Part shown: positions 18,762-27,194 of the stretch, piece after piece
Position numbering within the stretch: the first letter of the stretch is position 1
Layout: each line of letters begins with the position of its first letter
From: Lichenicoccus sp965213775
GTDB lineage: Bacteria > Pseudomonadota > Alphaproteobacteria > Acetobacterales > Acetobacteraceae
NCBI GenBank assembly: GCA_965213775.1
Contig: CBDCAC010000004.1
Coordinates: 186,001 to 250,000 of the forward strand
Length of the DNA: 64,000 nucleotides
Direction of reading: 5' to 3'
Position numbers and translations under genes: made by a program
Notes under the pieces: model-generated
The model's database searches: none
Told to the model about the DNA's origin: nothing
The model's input: the letters and a program-made list of their open reading frames with translations, nothing else

Positions 18762-18959
18762 TCGCCGGCGCGACGTCCGCCCGCTTGCAGCGGATGCGCC
18801 GGCGAGAGCAGGATCGGCCTCCCTCGCAGGCGGAGCGTCACGATCGCGCATCATCCCACGCGGCCGAGGCGACTGCTCGCCGGCGCACGCCTGTTCACCG
18901 GCGAGACCGTACTCGATGGTCACGCGCTGCTGATCGAGGACGATTGGATCCTCGACCTG

Positions 18960-20051
18960 GTGCGGGCGGATGCCGCGCCCGACGCCGAGCGCACCGAGCT
19001 GCCGGCCTCGTGGCTGCTCGCGCCCGGGCTGATCGACCTGCAGGTCAATGGCGGCGGCGGGATCGGCTTCAACGAGACCCCGACCCTGCACGGCGCGCTG
19101 GCGATCGCGGCCGCGCATCGCGGCCTCGGCACCACCGGGGTGCTGGCGACGGTGATCACCGACACGCCCGCGGTGATGCATGCGGCCGCGGCGGCGGCGG
19201 CGGCGGCGGCGGCGATACCCGGCAGCGGCGTGCTGGGCGTGCATCTGGAGGGCCCGTTCCTCAGCCCGGACCGCGCCGGGGTGCATCGTCGGCATCTCAT
19301 CCGACCGCCCGACGAGGCGGATCTGGCCTGGCTCTGCGCGCTGCCGCAGCGCTTCGCCGTCGGCCGGGTGCTGCTGACGCTGGCACCCGAGCAGGTGCCT
19401 CCGGCCGCGGTCGCGCGTCTCGCCGCGGCCGGCCTCCTGGTCTCGGGCGGCCATTCCGCCGCCAGCCTCGAGGACACCGAGGCCGCGCTGCGCGCCGGGA
19501 TGAGCGGCTTCACCCACCTGTTCAACGCGATGCCGCCGCTTGCCGGCCGCGCGCCCGGCATCGCCCTGGCGGCGATCACCGACGCGGCATCGTGCTGCGG
19601 CATCATCGCCGACGGCATCCACGTGCATCCCGCGATGCTTCGCCTGGCACTCGCGGCCAAGCCGCCGGGCGGGCTGCTGCTGGTCAGCGACGCCATGCCG
19701 CCCGCCGGCACCGACGCCTCCGAGTTCATGCTGCAGGGCCGTCGCATCCTGCGCCGCCTCGGCAGGCTGGAGACCGAGGACGGCGTGCTGGCCGGCGCCG
19801 ATCTCGACCTGTGCGGCGCGGTGACGCAGGCGATCGCGCTGCTCGGGGTCGCGCCGCAGGAGGCGCTGCGCATGGCCTCGCTGTATCCGGCGCGCTTCCT
19901 CGGGCTCGACCGGCAGCTCGGGCGGCTGGCGCCGGGCTACCGCGCCGACATCGTGCTGCTCGACGACCGGCTTCGCGCCGCCGGAACCTGGGTCGCCGGG
20001 ACCTGGCAGCGCTGCGGCGCGAAGCCGGCGCGAGACCGCCTACCTGGCTGA
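18960..20051 (+). CDS. nagA: N-acetylglucosamine-6-phosphate deacetylase
   Basis: Cytoplasmic amidohydrolase removing acetate from GlcNAc-6-P in amino-sugar recycling. Seen: LAPGLIDLQVNGGGG, VHLEGPFLSP with the metal-binding Glu, SGGHSAA, THLFNAMPPL and LLVSDAMPPAGTD with the catalytic Asp. The first canonical start is GTG 18960, but sense continues upstream in frame to about 18870 (RRLLAGARLFTGETVLDGHA), which supplies the expected first strand of the beta domain. No ATG, GTG or TTG precedes it, so the true start is unusual or a base is wrong. A run of about ten Ala comes from a GCG repeat. Confidence 0.88.
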   Translation: MRADAAPDAERTELPASWLLAPGLIDLQVNGGGGIGFNETPTLHGALAIAAAHRGLGTTGVLATVITDTPAVMHAAAAAAAAAAAIPGSGVLGVHLEGPFLSPDRAGVHRRHLIRPPDEADLAWLCALPQRFAVGRVLLTLAPEQVPPAAVARLAAAGLLVSGGHSAASLEDTEAALRAGMSGFTHLFNAMPPLAGRAPGIALAAITDAASCCGIIADGIHVHPAMLRLALAAKPPGGLLLVSDAMPPAGTDASEFMLQGRRILRRLGRLETEDGVLAGADLDLCGAVTQAIALLGVAPQEALRMASLYPARFLGLDRQLGRLAPGYRADIVLLDDRLRAAGTWVAGTWQRCGAKPARDRLPG

Positions 20052-21407
20052 TCCGGCGCGCCGCTGACGTGGCAGGGGCAGGGGCGGGTGCAGGCTGCGT
20101 CCCACGGACGCCTCGTCGCGCCAAGCCTCGCCGAGCCGTCCCGCCTGCCGGACATGCTCGCGCAGGCAGGCGGAGATCCCGATCAGGTAGTACAGCATGG
20201 GCTGGAAGCCGATGCCGATGAAGGCGCCGCAGGCGAGCAGGGTCAGCAGCGCGACCTGCAGGGCGAACGCCAGCTCGCGCGCCCAGGCCATCGCCTCGAC
20301 ACGCCTGGTCAGGCGCGCGACCGCGTGCAGCTGGTGGAACGCGAACCCCACGATGAGGGCGAACAGCGCCACCCCGACCCAGCCCTGCTCGCCCAGCACC
20401 TCGAAATAGATGCTGTGGAACGCCTTGCCGTGCACGACCAGGACGTGGCCGTCGGGGTCGGGCGGGAACTGGATGCGGTCGATGATGTAGGCGTTGAAGC
20501 CGCCGCCGAACGGGTGGCTCGACACATAGTCGAGCGTCCACCGCCACACCAGGATGCGGCCCAGCGCCGAGCCCTCGGTGGCGTAGTCGCCGACCGTCGA
20601 GATGCGCTGGTTCCAGGCGCTGGACGTCAGCAGGCTGATCGCCAGCGCCGCCATCGCCCCGGCCGCGCCGAGCAGGAGCTTGCGCCGGCTGCTGAGCCAG
20701 ATGCCGGCGCCGACCACGCAGAGCCCGATCAGCGCCGTGCGCTCGTAGGTGCCGATCGCGGCCGCGACCGCCGCCACCGCGAGCCCGAGATAGAGCAGGT
20801 CGGCGAGCGGGCCCTTGGGCACGATCAGCGCGTGGCGGCGCAAATAGAGGATGATCGGCACCAGCATCAGCGCCACCGTCGCCAGCGTGCTGCCCTCCGC
20901 GAGCAGGCTGTTGCCGCCGATGATGCCGAGCTGCCTGCCATAGCCGCCGCCGCTGATCATGGTCTTGATCCCGACCGGCAGGAAATGCACGCAGATCGAG
21001 AACAGGTAGATCTGCAGGAACGCCTCGATCTGGATCCGCGAGCGGAACACGAAGGGCAGGAACGCGCCGACGCAGATGGTCTTGAAGGCGTAGTTCCACT
21101 TGTCCCACGCCGCGGCCGGCACTTCCGCCCACAGCGCCGTCGACAGCGTCACCCACAGCGCGAAGGCCATCAGCAGGCAGCTGATCGTGGTCAGCCGTCC
21201 CTTGCGGCGGTCCAGCATCGCGTAGCCGCCGACCGCCGCCACCGCCATGATCAGCGACACCGGCAACTGGTTGAGGATCTCGTAGACGACGGCCTGCGGG
21301 TAGAACGTGTCGACCCACACGTAGCCCAGGCTGAACATGAACGGGGCCGCCGCGCCGAACACCAGGAACGACACGTAGACCATGGTGATGTAGAGGCTGC
21401 GCAGCAT
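20040..21407 (-). CDS. O-antigen ligase/polymerase-like membrane protein
   Basis: 455 residues with about ten to twelve membrane helices and a large loop carrying the Wzy_C-type region (WRWTLDYVSSHPFGGGFNAY, then HSIYFEVLGEQGWVG). It resembles putative O-glycosylation ligases of exosortase-A systems and other O-antigen ligases. The ligase or polymerase role is inferred. It joins or polymerises lipid-linked glycans at the periplasmic face. Its end overlaps the nagA end by 12 bases (convergent). No exosortase is in the window. Confidence 0.8.
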   Translation of the reverse strand: MLRSLYITMVYVSFLVFGAAAPFMFSLGYVWVDTFYPQAVVYEILNQLPVSLIMAVAAVGGYAMLDRRKGRLTTISCLLMAFALWVTLSTALWAEVPAAAWDKWNYAFKTICVGAFLPFVFRSRIQIEAFLQIYLFSICVHFLPVGIKTMISGGGYGRQLGIIGGNSLLAEGSTLATVALMLVPIILYLRRHALIVPKGPLADLLYLGLAVAAVAAAIGTYERTALIGLCVVGAGIWLSSRRKLLLGAAGAMAALAISLLTSSAWNQRISTVGDYATEGSALGRILVWRWTLDYVSSHPFGGGFNAYIIDRIQFPPDPDGHVLVVHGKAFHSIYFEVLGEQGWVGVALFALIVGFAFHQLHAVARLTRRVEAMAWARELAFALQVALLTLLACGAFIGIGFQPMLYYLIGISACLREHVRQAGRLGEAWRDEASVGRSLHPPLPLPRQRRAGSAR

Positions 21408-21445
21408 GCGGGGCAGGCCCTAGCGGACCGCCGCGCGAGCGAGCC

Positions 21446-21545
21446 GAGGGCGCCGCCCTCGACCCGCTGGGGCCTGAGGCCCCGGACCCCCGATCTTTGG
21501 GAGAGGGGTTTTCAGCGGGTTGGCTTTGATGCGGTCAAGGGGTGC
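21446..21545. repeat. Extragenic palindromic element, copy 1
   Basis: Two perfect GC-rich hairpins, GAGGGCGCCGCCCTC (21446-21460) and GGGGCCTGAGGCCCC (21469-21483), follow each other with GACCCGCT between. They lie just upstream of the ligase gene start. Similar element halves recur at 21948, 25660 and 48727. Confidence 0.6.
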
Positions 21546-21726
21546 GCCTGGGATGGCGGACGCGTCTTGATCTCCACGAGATCGAGGCTCCGCCGCCCGG
21601 CAACGGATCCGGCCCCCGCTTCGGGCGGTCGCCGAACCAGGGCGTGATCCGGTCGAGCTTCACCGCCCGGTAGGCCACGAACAGGCAGGTGAGCGTGCTC
21701 AGCAGGATGGTGAGGTCGTCGATCAA
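21535..21726 (-). CDS. Small hypothetical membrane protein
   Basis: 63 residues from TTG 21726. One membrane helix at the N-terminus (DDLTILLSTLTCLFVAYRAV) precedes a basic tail. Its 3' end runs into the extragenic palindrome, so the last residues (SWRSRRVRHPRRTP) may be read-through of repeat-flanking DNA. Function unknown. Confidence 0.45.
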   Translation of the reverse strand: MIDDLTILLSTLTCLFVAYRAVKLDRITPWFGDRPKRGPDPLPGGGASISWRSRRVRHPRRTP

Positions 21727-21944
21727 TCGCGTCGTCCGGCGGCGTCGTGCGCGATCGCCGGATCGCGACCGACGCGGCTAGGCTCCCATGGAGGCTGACG
21801 GCGCCGCGACATCGCATCCCCAGATAGAACGTCCGGGAAATTCATAATTTAGAAGAAACGTTCATTCAAGGCTCTCCGACCGCCTGCGGCGGGCTTCGCC
21901 CCTCGACCCAAACGAAGACAAGTGGTTAGAAGATCAATGTCAGG

Positions 21945-22000
21945 AATCGGGGTTTGGGGCCCACGGCCCCAACGGGTCAAGGGCAGAACCCTTGCCTCGC
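21945..22000. repeat. Extragenic palindromic element, copy 2
   Basis: Starts AATCGGGGTTTGGGGC, then a GGGGCC...GGCCCC hairpin, then CAAGGGCAGAACCCTTG (21978-21994). Nearly the same string occurs at 48787-48835. It lies just downstream of the CYTH-CHAD gene and may serve as its transcription stop. Confidence 0.65.
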
Positions 22001-22017
22001 TTCCGCGGCCCGCTCAG

Positions 22018-23694
22018 CTAGTCCCGACCAACCGCCGCGTGGGACCAGAATGGCGGCATCGCCTTGAACTGCCGCCAGCGCCCGTTCAACTGCTCCCGAG
22101 CCGCCAGACCGTCCCGCGCCTGCCAGCCGATCACGACGCCGAGCGCCTGATGCACGCCGGTCGAGGAGCTGGCGAGGCCGATCTCCTGCAGCAGCGGCCG
22201 CGTCGTCGCGGCGTCGTGATCCAGCCCCAGCGCTTCCTGCAGCCCGCTCAGCCGGCGCAGGAAGCGCCGCACCCGGTCCGGCTCGGCGCACAGCGGCAGG
22301 AAGAACTCCGAGGCGTAGCGCAGCTTCTTCAGGGTGATGCGGAGCTGGTGGCGTTCGCCGGCGGACAGGCGCCTGAAATGCGCGCCCTGCCGCAGCGCCC
22401 TGCGGTGCAGCCGGTCCAGCACGCGGACCGCGAAGCCGGCAGCCGGCTCGGCCAGCACGCCCAGGCCGTCGCGGTCGACCTCGTTGCGCCAGCCGCGTCT
22501 CGCGATCCACTGGCCCAGCGAAAGCTGGAACCGCGCGAAGCGGTCGCACCCGAGGGTCTCGCGCACCGTGTCGTAGCCGGCGGCGCGCGACAGCGCCGCC
22601 ACCTGGCGCAGCCCGTCGAAATCGATGCCGCCATCCTGCAGCCGGGCCGGCCGCTCCAGCGTCGTGGTCAGGAACACGTCCCAGCCGCGCGCGGCGCCGA
22701 GCTGTGCCGCCGCCCACCTCGCCTCGCCGCCCAGCTCCAGCATGGTCGCCGACCCGATCTCGCGACGCAGCAGCGACAGCGCGGTGCGCATCCGGCGCAG
22801 CGCCACCCGCGTCTGGTGCACCCCCTCCGGGCTGCTCCCCTCCTCGGCAACCGGCTGGTTGGCATGCAGGTGCGCCTCGCAGCCGGCGAGCACGCCGGCG
22901 ACCACGTCGTCGACCGCCGACCCGGGCGGCAACCCGGACGGCGCCGCCTTCTCGGCCGGCAGCCCGGTGCCGGCGGCGAGCGCGTAGCCGCGACGCAGCG
23001 TGCCGCAGGTGCTGATCCGCAGCGGCGCCAGCTCGAGCAGCCGCATGGCGACCTCGTACAGCATCCCCGGATCGCCGGCGCGCAGCACCAGCCTGATCTC
23101 CGCCAGCGGCCTCGCCTGCCCGCCTGCGGCGATCACGCCGTCCTCGAACACGGCGTCGATCACCGCGCCGGGCAGCGCCAGCCGGCGCGTCAGGCGGCGC
23201 AGCCGGGTCTCGAACAGCGAGGTCAGCGGAGCCGATGCGAGGTGCCCGAGGAGCGCGGCCAGCCGCGGCTCCGGCGCCGCCGCGGCGAGCCGTTCGAGGT
23301 CGGGTGCCGCACCCTCCACCGCCGCCTGCCAAGTACCGCCGAACGGCCCCGCCGGCGCGCCAGCCTGCCGCTCGACGCCCTGCCGCTCGGGAACCTGCTC
23401 GCGCAACGTCTGGGTGAAGCGCCTGCCGTGCCTGCGCACCCGCAACGACAGCCCCTGGCGACACAGCGCGTGGTCGGCGGTGTCGTAGTAGAGGGTCTCC
23501 AGCCGGCGCACGACGCCGCGGCTCTGCGCGTGCCGCACGATGATCGGGGCCGCGCGAAGCCGCTCGATCCCGCCCGCTGCCGGCAGCAGCCGGAGCATGC
23601 GTTCGGCCGCAGGCGCGGGCGGCGCCGGCGCCGCGGCGGCCGGGGCCTCGTCTTCCACCGGCGCCGTGTCAGGGGTCTGGGAGAACTCAAGCAT
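22018..23694 (-). CDS. CYTH and CHAD domain protein
   Basis: 558 residues. An acidic Ala/Pro linker (1-30) is followed by a CYTH-type barrel (ETLYYDTADHALCRQGLSLR, then FEDGVIAAGG) to about 250. A CHAD helical domain at about 290-540 has GVHQTRVALRRMRTALSLLR and HQLRITLKKLRYASEFF, the conserved His/Arg/Lys polyphosphate-binding repeats. Normal CYTH phosphatases begin with the metal-binding ExExK; here the equivalent place reads AERMLRLLP and lacks it. It may therefore bind polyphosphate without triphosphatase activity. Polyphosphate binding by CHAD is known for the family; inactivity is inferred. Confidence 0.88.
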   Translation of the reverse strand: MLEFSQTPDTAPVEDEAPAAAAPAPPAPAAERMLRLLPAAGGIERLRAAPIIVRHAQSRGVVRRLETLYYDTADHALCRQGLSLRVRRHGRRFTQTLREQVPERQGVERQAGAPAGPFGGTWQAAVEGAAPDLERLAAAAPEPRLAALLGHLASAPLTSLFETRLRRLTRRLALPGAVIDAVFEDGVIAAGGQARPLAEIRLVLRAGDPGMLYEVAMRLLELAPLRISTCGTLRRGYALAAGTGLPAEKAAPSGLPPGSAVDDVVAGVLAGCEAHLHANQPVAEEGSSPEGVHQTRVALRRMRTALSLLRREIGSATMLELGGEARWAAAQLGAARGWDVFLTTTLERPARLQDGGIDFDGLRQVAALSRAAGYDTVRETLGCDRFARFQLSLGQWIARRGWRNEVDRDGLGVLAEPAAGFAVRVLDRLHRRALRQGAHFRRLSAGERHQLRITLKKLRYASEFFLPLCAEPDRVRRFLRRLSGLQEALGLDHDAATTRPLLQEIGLASSSTGVHQALGVVIGWQARDGLAAREQLNGRWRQFKAMPPFWSHAAVGRD

Positions 23695-23952
23695 GGCGGC
23701 GAAGGATCCTGTCGCGTATCGACCGACGTCTGCGCCGCGGCCTCCAGCTCGTTGCCATACCGGATCGCTCCCGCAGTTTCTCCATCATGCCCGTCGCGGT
23801 CCAGAGCACAAGCATCGCACCGCGCTGCGAGCCGCGGAGGCCGCACCGACGATGACCGCCGCCTTGCCTGAACCCGTCTTCCCGGGCGAAGCCTATGACG
23901 CAACGCCACCAGCGGCGGCCTGATCTCCACCCCCACGATCCGGAGCGACACC

Positions 23953-25647
23953 ATGCTCACCCCCCTGCCGCTGGCCGAGCCGACCCTGCCGCGACGCGGC
24001 GCCGACATGCTGCTGGAGACCCTGCGCAGCGAGGGGGTCGAGTATATCTTCGGCAACCCGGGCACCACCGAGCTGCCGCTGATGGACGCGCTCGTCGACA
24101 TGCCGCAGATCCAGTACGTGCTGGCCCTGCAGGAAGCCAGCGCGGTCGCGATGGCGGACGGCTACGCGCAGGCCTCCGGCCGCACCGGCTTCCTCAACCT
24201 GCACACCGCCGGCGGCCTGGGCAACGGCATGGGCAACCTGCTGAACGCCAGCGTCTCGCAGACGCCGCTGGTGGTGACCGCGGGGCAGCAGGATTCGCGG
24301 CACAGCCTCACCGACCCGCTGCTGTTCGGCGACCTGGTCGGCATCGCGGCACCGGCCGTGAAGTGGGCGCACGAGGTGACCGAGGTCAGCCAGCTGCCGG
24401 TACTGGTGCGTCGCGCCTTCAACGATGCCGCCGCCGCGCCGACCGGGCCGGTGTTCCTGTCGCTGCCGATGGACGTGATGGAGGCGATGACCGACATCGC
24501 GGTCCCGGCGCGCTCCCTGGTCGACCGCCGCGCCGTCGCCGGCTCGCTGCCGCGGCTGGCCGCCGAGCTGGCGGCGATCCCGCCCGGCCGGCTGCTGATC
24601 ATCGCCGGCGACGAGATCCACGCCGCCGGCGCCGCGGCCGAGGTGGTCGGCCTCGCCGAGACGCTGGGGGCGGCGGTGTTCGGCTCGTCCTGGCCGTCGC
24701 GCATCCCCTACCCGACCGCGCACCCGCTCTGGAGCGGCAACCTGCCGAGCAACGCCGGCGACATCGCCCGCGTGCTGTCCGACTACGACGCCGTGTTCGC
24801 GCTCGGCGGCAAGTCGCTGATCACCATCCTCTACACCGAGAAGTCGGCGGTGCCGCCGGGCTGCGCGGTGTTCCAGATGTCGTCGGACGTGCGCGACCTC
24901 GGCCGCACCTACCCGACCCGCCTGTCGGTGGTCGGCGATATCGGCGCCTCGCTGCACGCCCTGGCGCCGCTGCTCGCCGCCGCCACCGCCGATACCGCGG
25001 CGTTGCGTGCCGCCCGCGTCGCCGAGGCCGGCTCGCGGCGCAGGCAGCGGCGGCAGGCGCTCGCCGAGACGGCGGCGGCGCAGTTCGACGCCCCGCTGAT
25101 CACGCCGCTGGTGGCGGCCCAGCAGGCGGCGCGCGCCATCGGGCCGCACACCGCCATCGTCGACGAGGCGATCGCGACCTCGCTGCACCTGCGCGGCTTC
25201 CTGGACAGCCCTTCGCCGCGGCAATACGCCTTCCTGCGCGGCGGCGGCCTGGGCTGGGGCATGCCGGCGGCGATCGGCTGCTCGCTGGGCCTCGGCCGCG
25301 CCCCGGTGGTCAGCCTGGTCGGCGACGGTGCGGCGCTGTATTCGCCGCAGGCGCTCTGGACCGCGGCGCACCTGCGGCTGCCGGTGACCTTCGTCGTGAT
25401 GAACAACCGCGAGTACAACATCCTGAAGAACTTCATGCGCGGCCAGGCCGGCTACGCCTCGGTGCGCGCCGGCCGCTTCATCGCCATGGACCTGGTCGAC
25501 CCGGCGATCGACTTCCTCAGCCTCGCGGCCGCCATGGGCGTGGCCGCGCGGCGGATCGAGCGGGCGGCGGACATCGCGCCGGCCATCGAGGCCGGCATCG
25601 CCAGCGGCTCGCCTAATCTGATCGAGGTCTTGATCGGCTTGGAGTGA
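23953..25647 (+). CDS. TPP-dependent decarboxylase, benzoylformate decarboxylase-like
   Basis: 564 residues, the three-domain TPP enzyme layout. N-terminal: GNPGTTELPLMDAL, the catalytic Glu in LALQEASAVAMADGYAQASG and the His in FLNLHTAGGLGNGMGN. Middle: PYPTAHPLWSG, matching the His281 region of mandelate-pathway MdlC. C-terminal: the TPP/Mg motif GDGAALYSPQALWTAA...MNN. MdlC has Ser26 where this has Thr, so the substrate may be another 2-oxo acid. No mandelate genes lie nearby. An ATG with a GGAGCGACACC leader is used. Confidence 0.85.
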   Translation: MLTPLPLAEPTLPRRGADMLLETLRSEGVEYIFGNPGTTELPLMDALVDMPQIQYVLALQEASAVAMADGYAQASGRTGFLNLHTAGGLGNGMGNLLNASVSQTPLVVTAGQQDSRHSLTDPLLFGDLVGIAAPAVKWAHEVTEVSQLPVLVRRAFNDAAAAPTGPVFLSLPMDVMEAMTDIAVPARSLVDRRAVAGSLPRLAAELAAIPPGRLLIIAGDEIHAAGAAAEVVGLAETLGAAVFGSSWPSRIPYPTAHPLWSGNLPSNAGDIARVLSDYDAVFALGGKSLITILYTEKSAVPPGCAVFQMSSDVRDLGRTYPTRLSVVGDIGASLHALAPLLAAATADTAALRAARVAEAGSRRRQRRQALAETAAAQFDAPLITPLVAAQQAARAIGPHTAIVDEAIATSLHLRGFLDSPSPRQYAFLRGGGLGWGMPAAIGCSLGLGRAPVVSLVGDGAALYSPQALWTAAHLRLPVTFVVMNNREYNILKNFMRGQAGYASVRAGRFIAMDLVDPAIDFLSLAAAMGVAARRIERAADIAPAIEAGIASGSPNLIEVLIGLE

Positions 25648-25654
25648 GGCGGTC

Positions 25655-25722
25655 AGAGGCCAGGGCGCTGCCCTGGACCCGCTGGCGCCATGGGCTCCAG
25701 ACCCCTCTACTTTAGCTCCTCG
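25655..25722. repeat. Extragenic palindromic element, copy 3
   Basis: Hairpin CCAGGGCGCTGCCCTGG (25660-25676), followed by ACCCGCTGGCGCC and a second weaker stem, between two convergent genes. It probably ends transcription of both. Confidence 0.6.
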
Positions 25723-27194
25723 GGTTTGTGGGCGGCCTTGGCGCCGGTCTTAGCGCTCTTGACCACGTATTGCGGATCTTGCTTGGTCGCCTTGGCGGTG
25801 TGGCCCTTGATCTTGGTCTGCGCGGTGATCTTCTTCTCGACGACCCCCTGGGTCTCGCCCTGCGCGGTCTTCCAGGCGACCTTGTCGCCCGGCTTGGGTT
25901 GCTTCGCCATCGCGGCCTCCATGCCTGTTGCCCGACCTTCTATCGCGCCGGACGGTGACATCGTTTCGGCGCGCGGGGCTGCAGGCAGCAAAATCCAGCC
26001 CAGCAGCGTGCCGCAGGCGGCGAGCGCCATCAGGATGGTCATCGGCCTGGCACTGCCGTCGGCGGTGATGCCGAGCAGGAAGGTGGCGCCCGTGCTCAGC
26101 GCCAGCTCGGTGGCGACGCCGATCGCCGCCGCAGCACCCGCGATCGCGCCGAACGGCTCCATCGCGGCCAGGAACGCCGGCGCCATGATCAGGCCGAGCC
26201 CGCTGAACACGATCAGGGTGAGCAGCACCAGCGGCCACAGCGCCGCCATCCCGGCCGCCACCAGGCCGGCCAGCGCCACCGACGCGGCGGTGACCGCGAG
26301 CGCGCCGATGCCGATCAGCCGGCGCGTGCCGAGCCGACGCAGCATCGGCGCGTTGAACTGGCTGATGCCGATCAGGGCGGCCGCATGCAGCGCGAACACG
26401 ATGCCGAACAGTATCGGCGGCATCCGGTGCAGCGTCACCAGCACGAACGGCGAGCCGGAGATGAAGGTGAACAGCACCGCCTGGGCGCAGCCGGCGATCA
26501 GGATCGGCACGATGAAGCGGCGGTCGCCGATCAGCCCGGCATAGCTGGCCACGATCCGCAGCGGCCCGCGGCGGACCCTGGCCGAAGCCGGCAGCGTCTC
26601 GGGCAGCAGCCGCAGCGTCATGATCGCGGCCAGTGCCGCGATGACGATCAGTACTATGAAGATCAGCCGCCACGAGGCGAACTGCGCCAGCACGCCGCCG
26701 CAGGCGGGTGCCAGGATCGGCGACACGCTCAGCGACAGCATCGCCAGCGAGAGCAGCCGGGCGGCGTCGGCCCCGGTGTACTGGTCGCGTATCACCGCCA
26801 TCGGGATCACCGCGGTCGCGGCGGCGCCGAGCCCCTGGAAGAAGCGGGCCGCGATCAGCGCGCCGATCGAGGGCGCCACCGCCGCGCCCGCCGAGGCGAG
26901 CGCGAACAGCGCGAGGCCGAGCAGGATCGGCCTGCGGCGGCCGAACCCGTCCGACAGCGGGCCGTAGAACATCTGCCCCAGCGACAGCGACAGGAAGTAG
27001 GCCGTCATGCTGAGCTGCACCCGGCCGGGGGAGGCGTGCAGGTCGCGGGAGATCGCCGGGAAGCTCGGGATGTAGAGGTCGACCGCGCAGGCGCCGACCC
27101 CGATCAGCAGCCCGAGCACCGCGGCACGGCGCGGCAGCGAGCCGTGCGGCGCTGTGTCGACGCGATCGACCGGACCGTCCGCGGCTCCGCTCAT
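25707..27194 (-). CDS. Bcr/CflA-type MFS exporter fused to DUF2945 domain
   Basis: 495 residues. A 12-helix major facilitator of the drug-efflux type (GACAVDLYIPSFPAISRDL at the N-terminus, LSDGFGRRRPILLG loop) ends near residue 410. The frame then continues without a stop into MAKQPKPGDKVAWKTAQG and a basic tail ending KPEELK, a DUF2945/hypervirulence-type SH3-like small protein of about 66 residues that is normally a separate gene. An internal ATG at 25910 could also start that domain alone. The ATG start at 27194 overlaps the trehalase stop (ATGA). Confidence 0.85.
   Translation of the reverse strand: MSGAADGPVDRVDTAPHGSLPRRAAVLGLLIGVGACAVDLYIPSFPAISRDLHASPGRVQLSMTAYFLSLSLGQMFYGPLSDGFGRRRPILLGLALFALASAGAAVAPSIGALIAARFFQGLGAAATAVIPMAVIRDQYTGADAARLLSLAMLSLSVSPILAPACGGVLAQFASWRLIFIVLIVIAALAAIMTLRLLPETLPASARVRRGPLRIVASYAGLIGDRRFIVPILIAGCAQAVLFTFISGSPFVLVTLHRMPPILFGIVFALHAAALIGISQFNAPMLRRLGTRRLIGIGALAVTAASVALAGLVAAGMAALWPLVLLTLIVFSGLGLIMAPAFLAAMEPFGAIAGAAAAIGVATELALSTGATFLLGITADGSARPMTILMALAACGTLLGWILLPAAPRAETMSPSGAIEGRATGMEAAMAKQPKPGDKVAWKTAQGETQGVVEKKITAQTKIKGHTAKATKQDPQYVVKSAKTGAKAAHKPEELK

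Noticed and set aside
19180..19222. GCG-run as a possible microsatellite
   Set aside because: It encodes an Ala run in a loop of NagA; not enough to call a regulatory or variable repeat.
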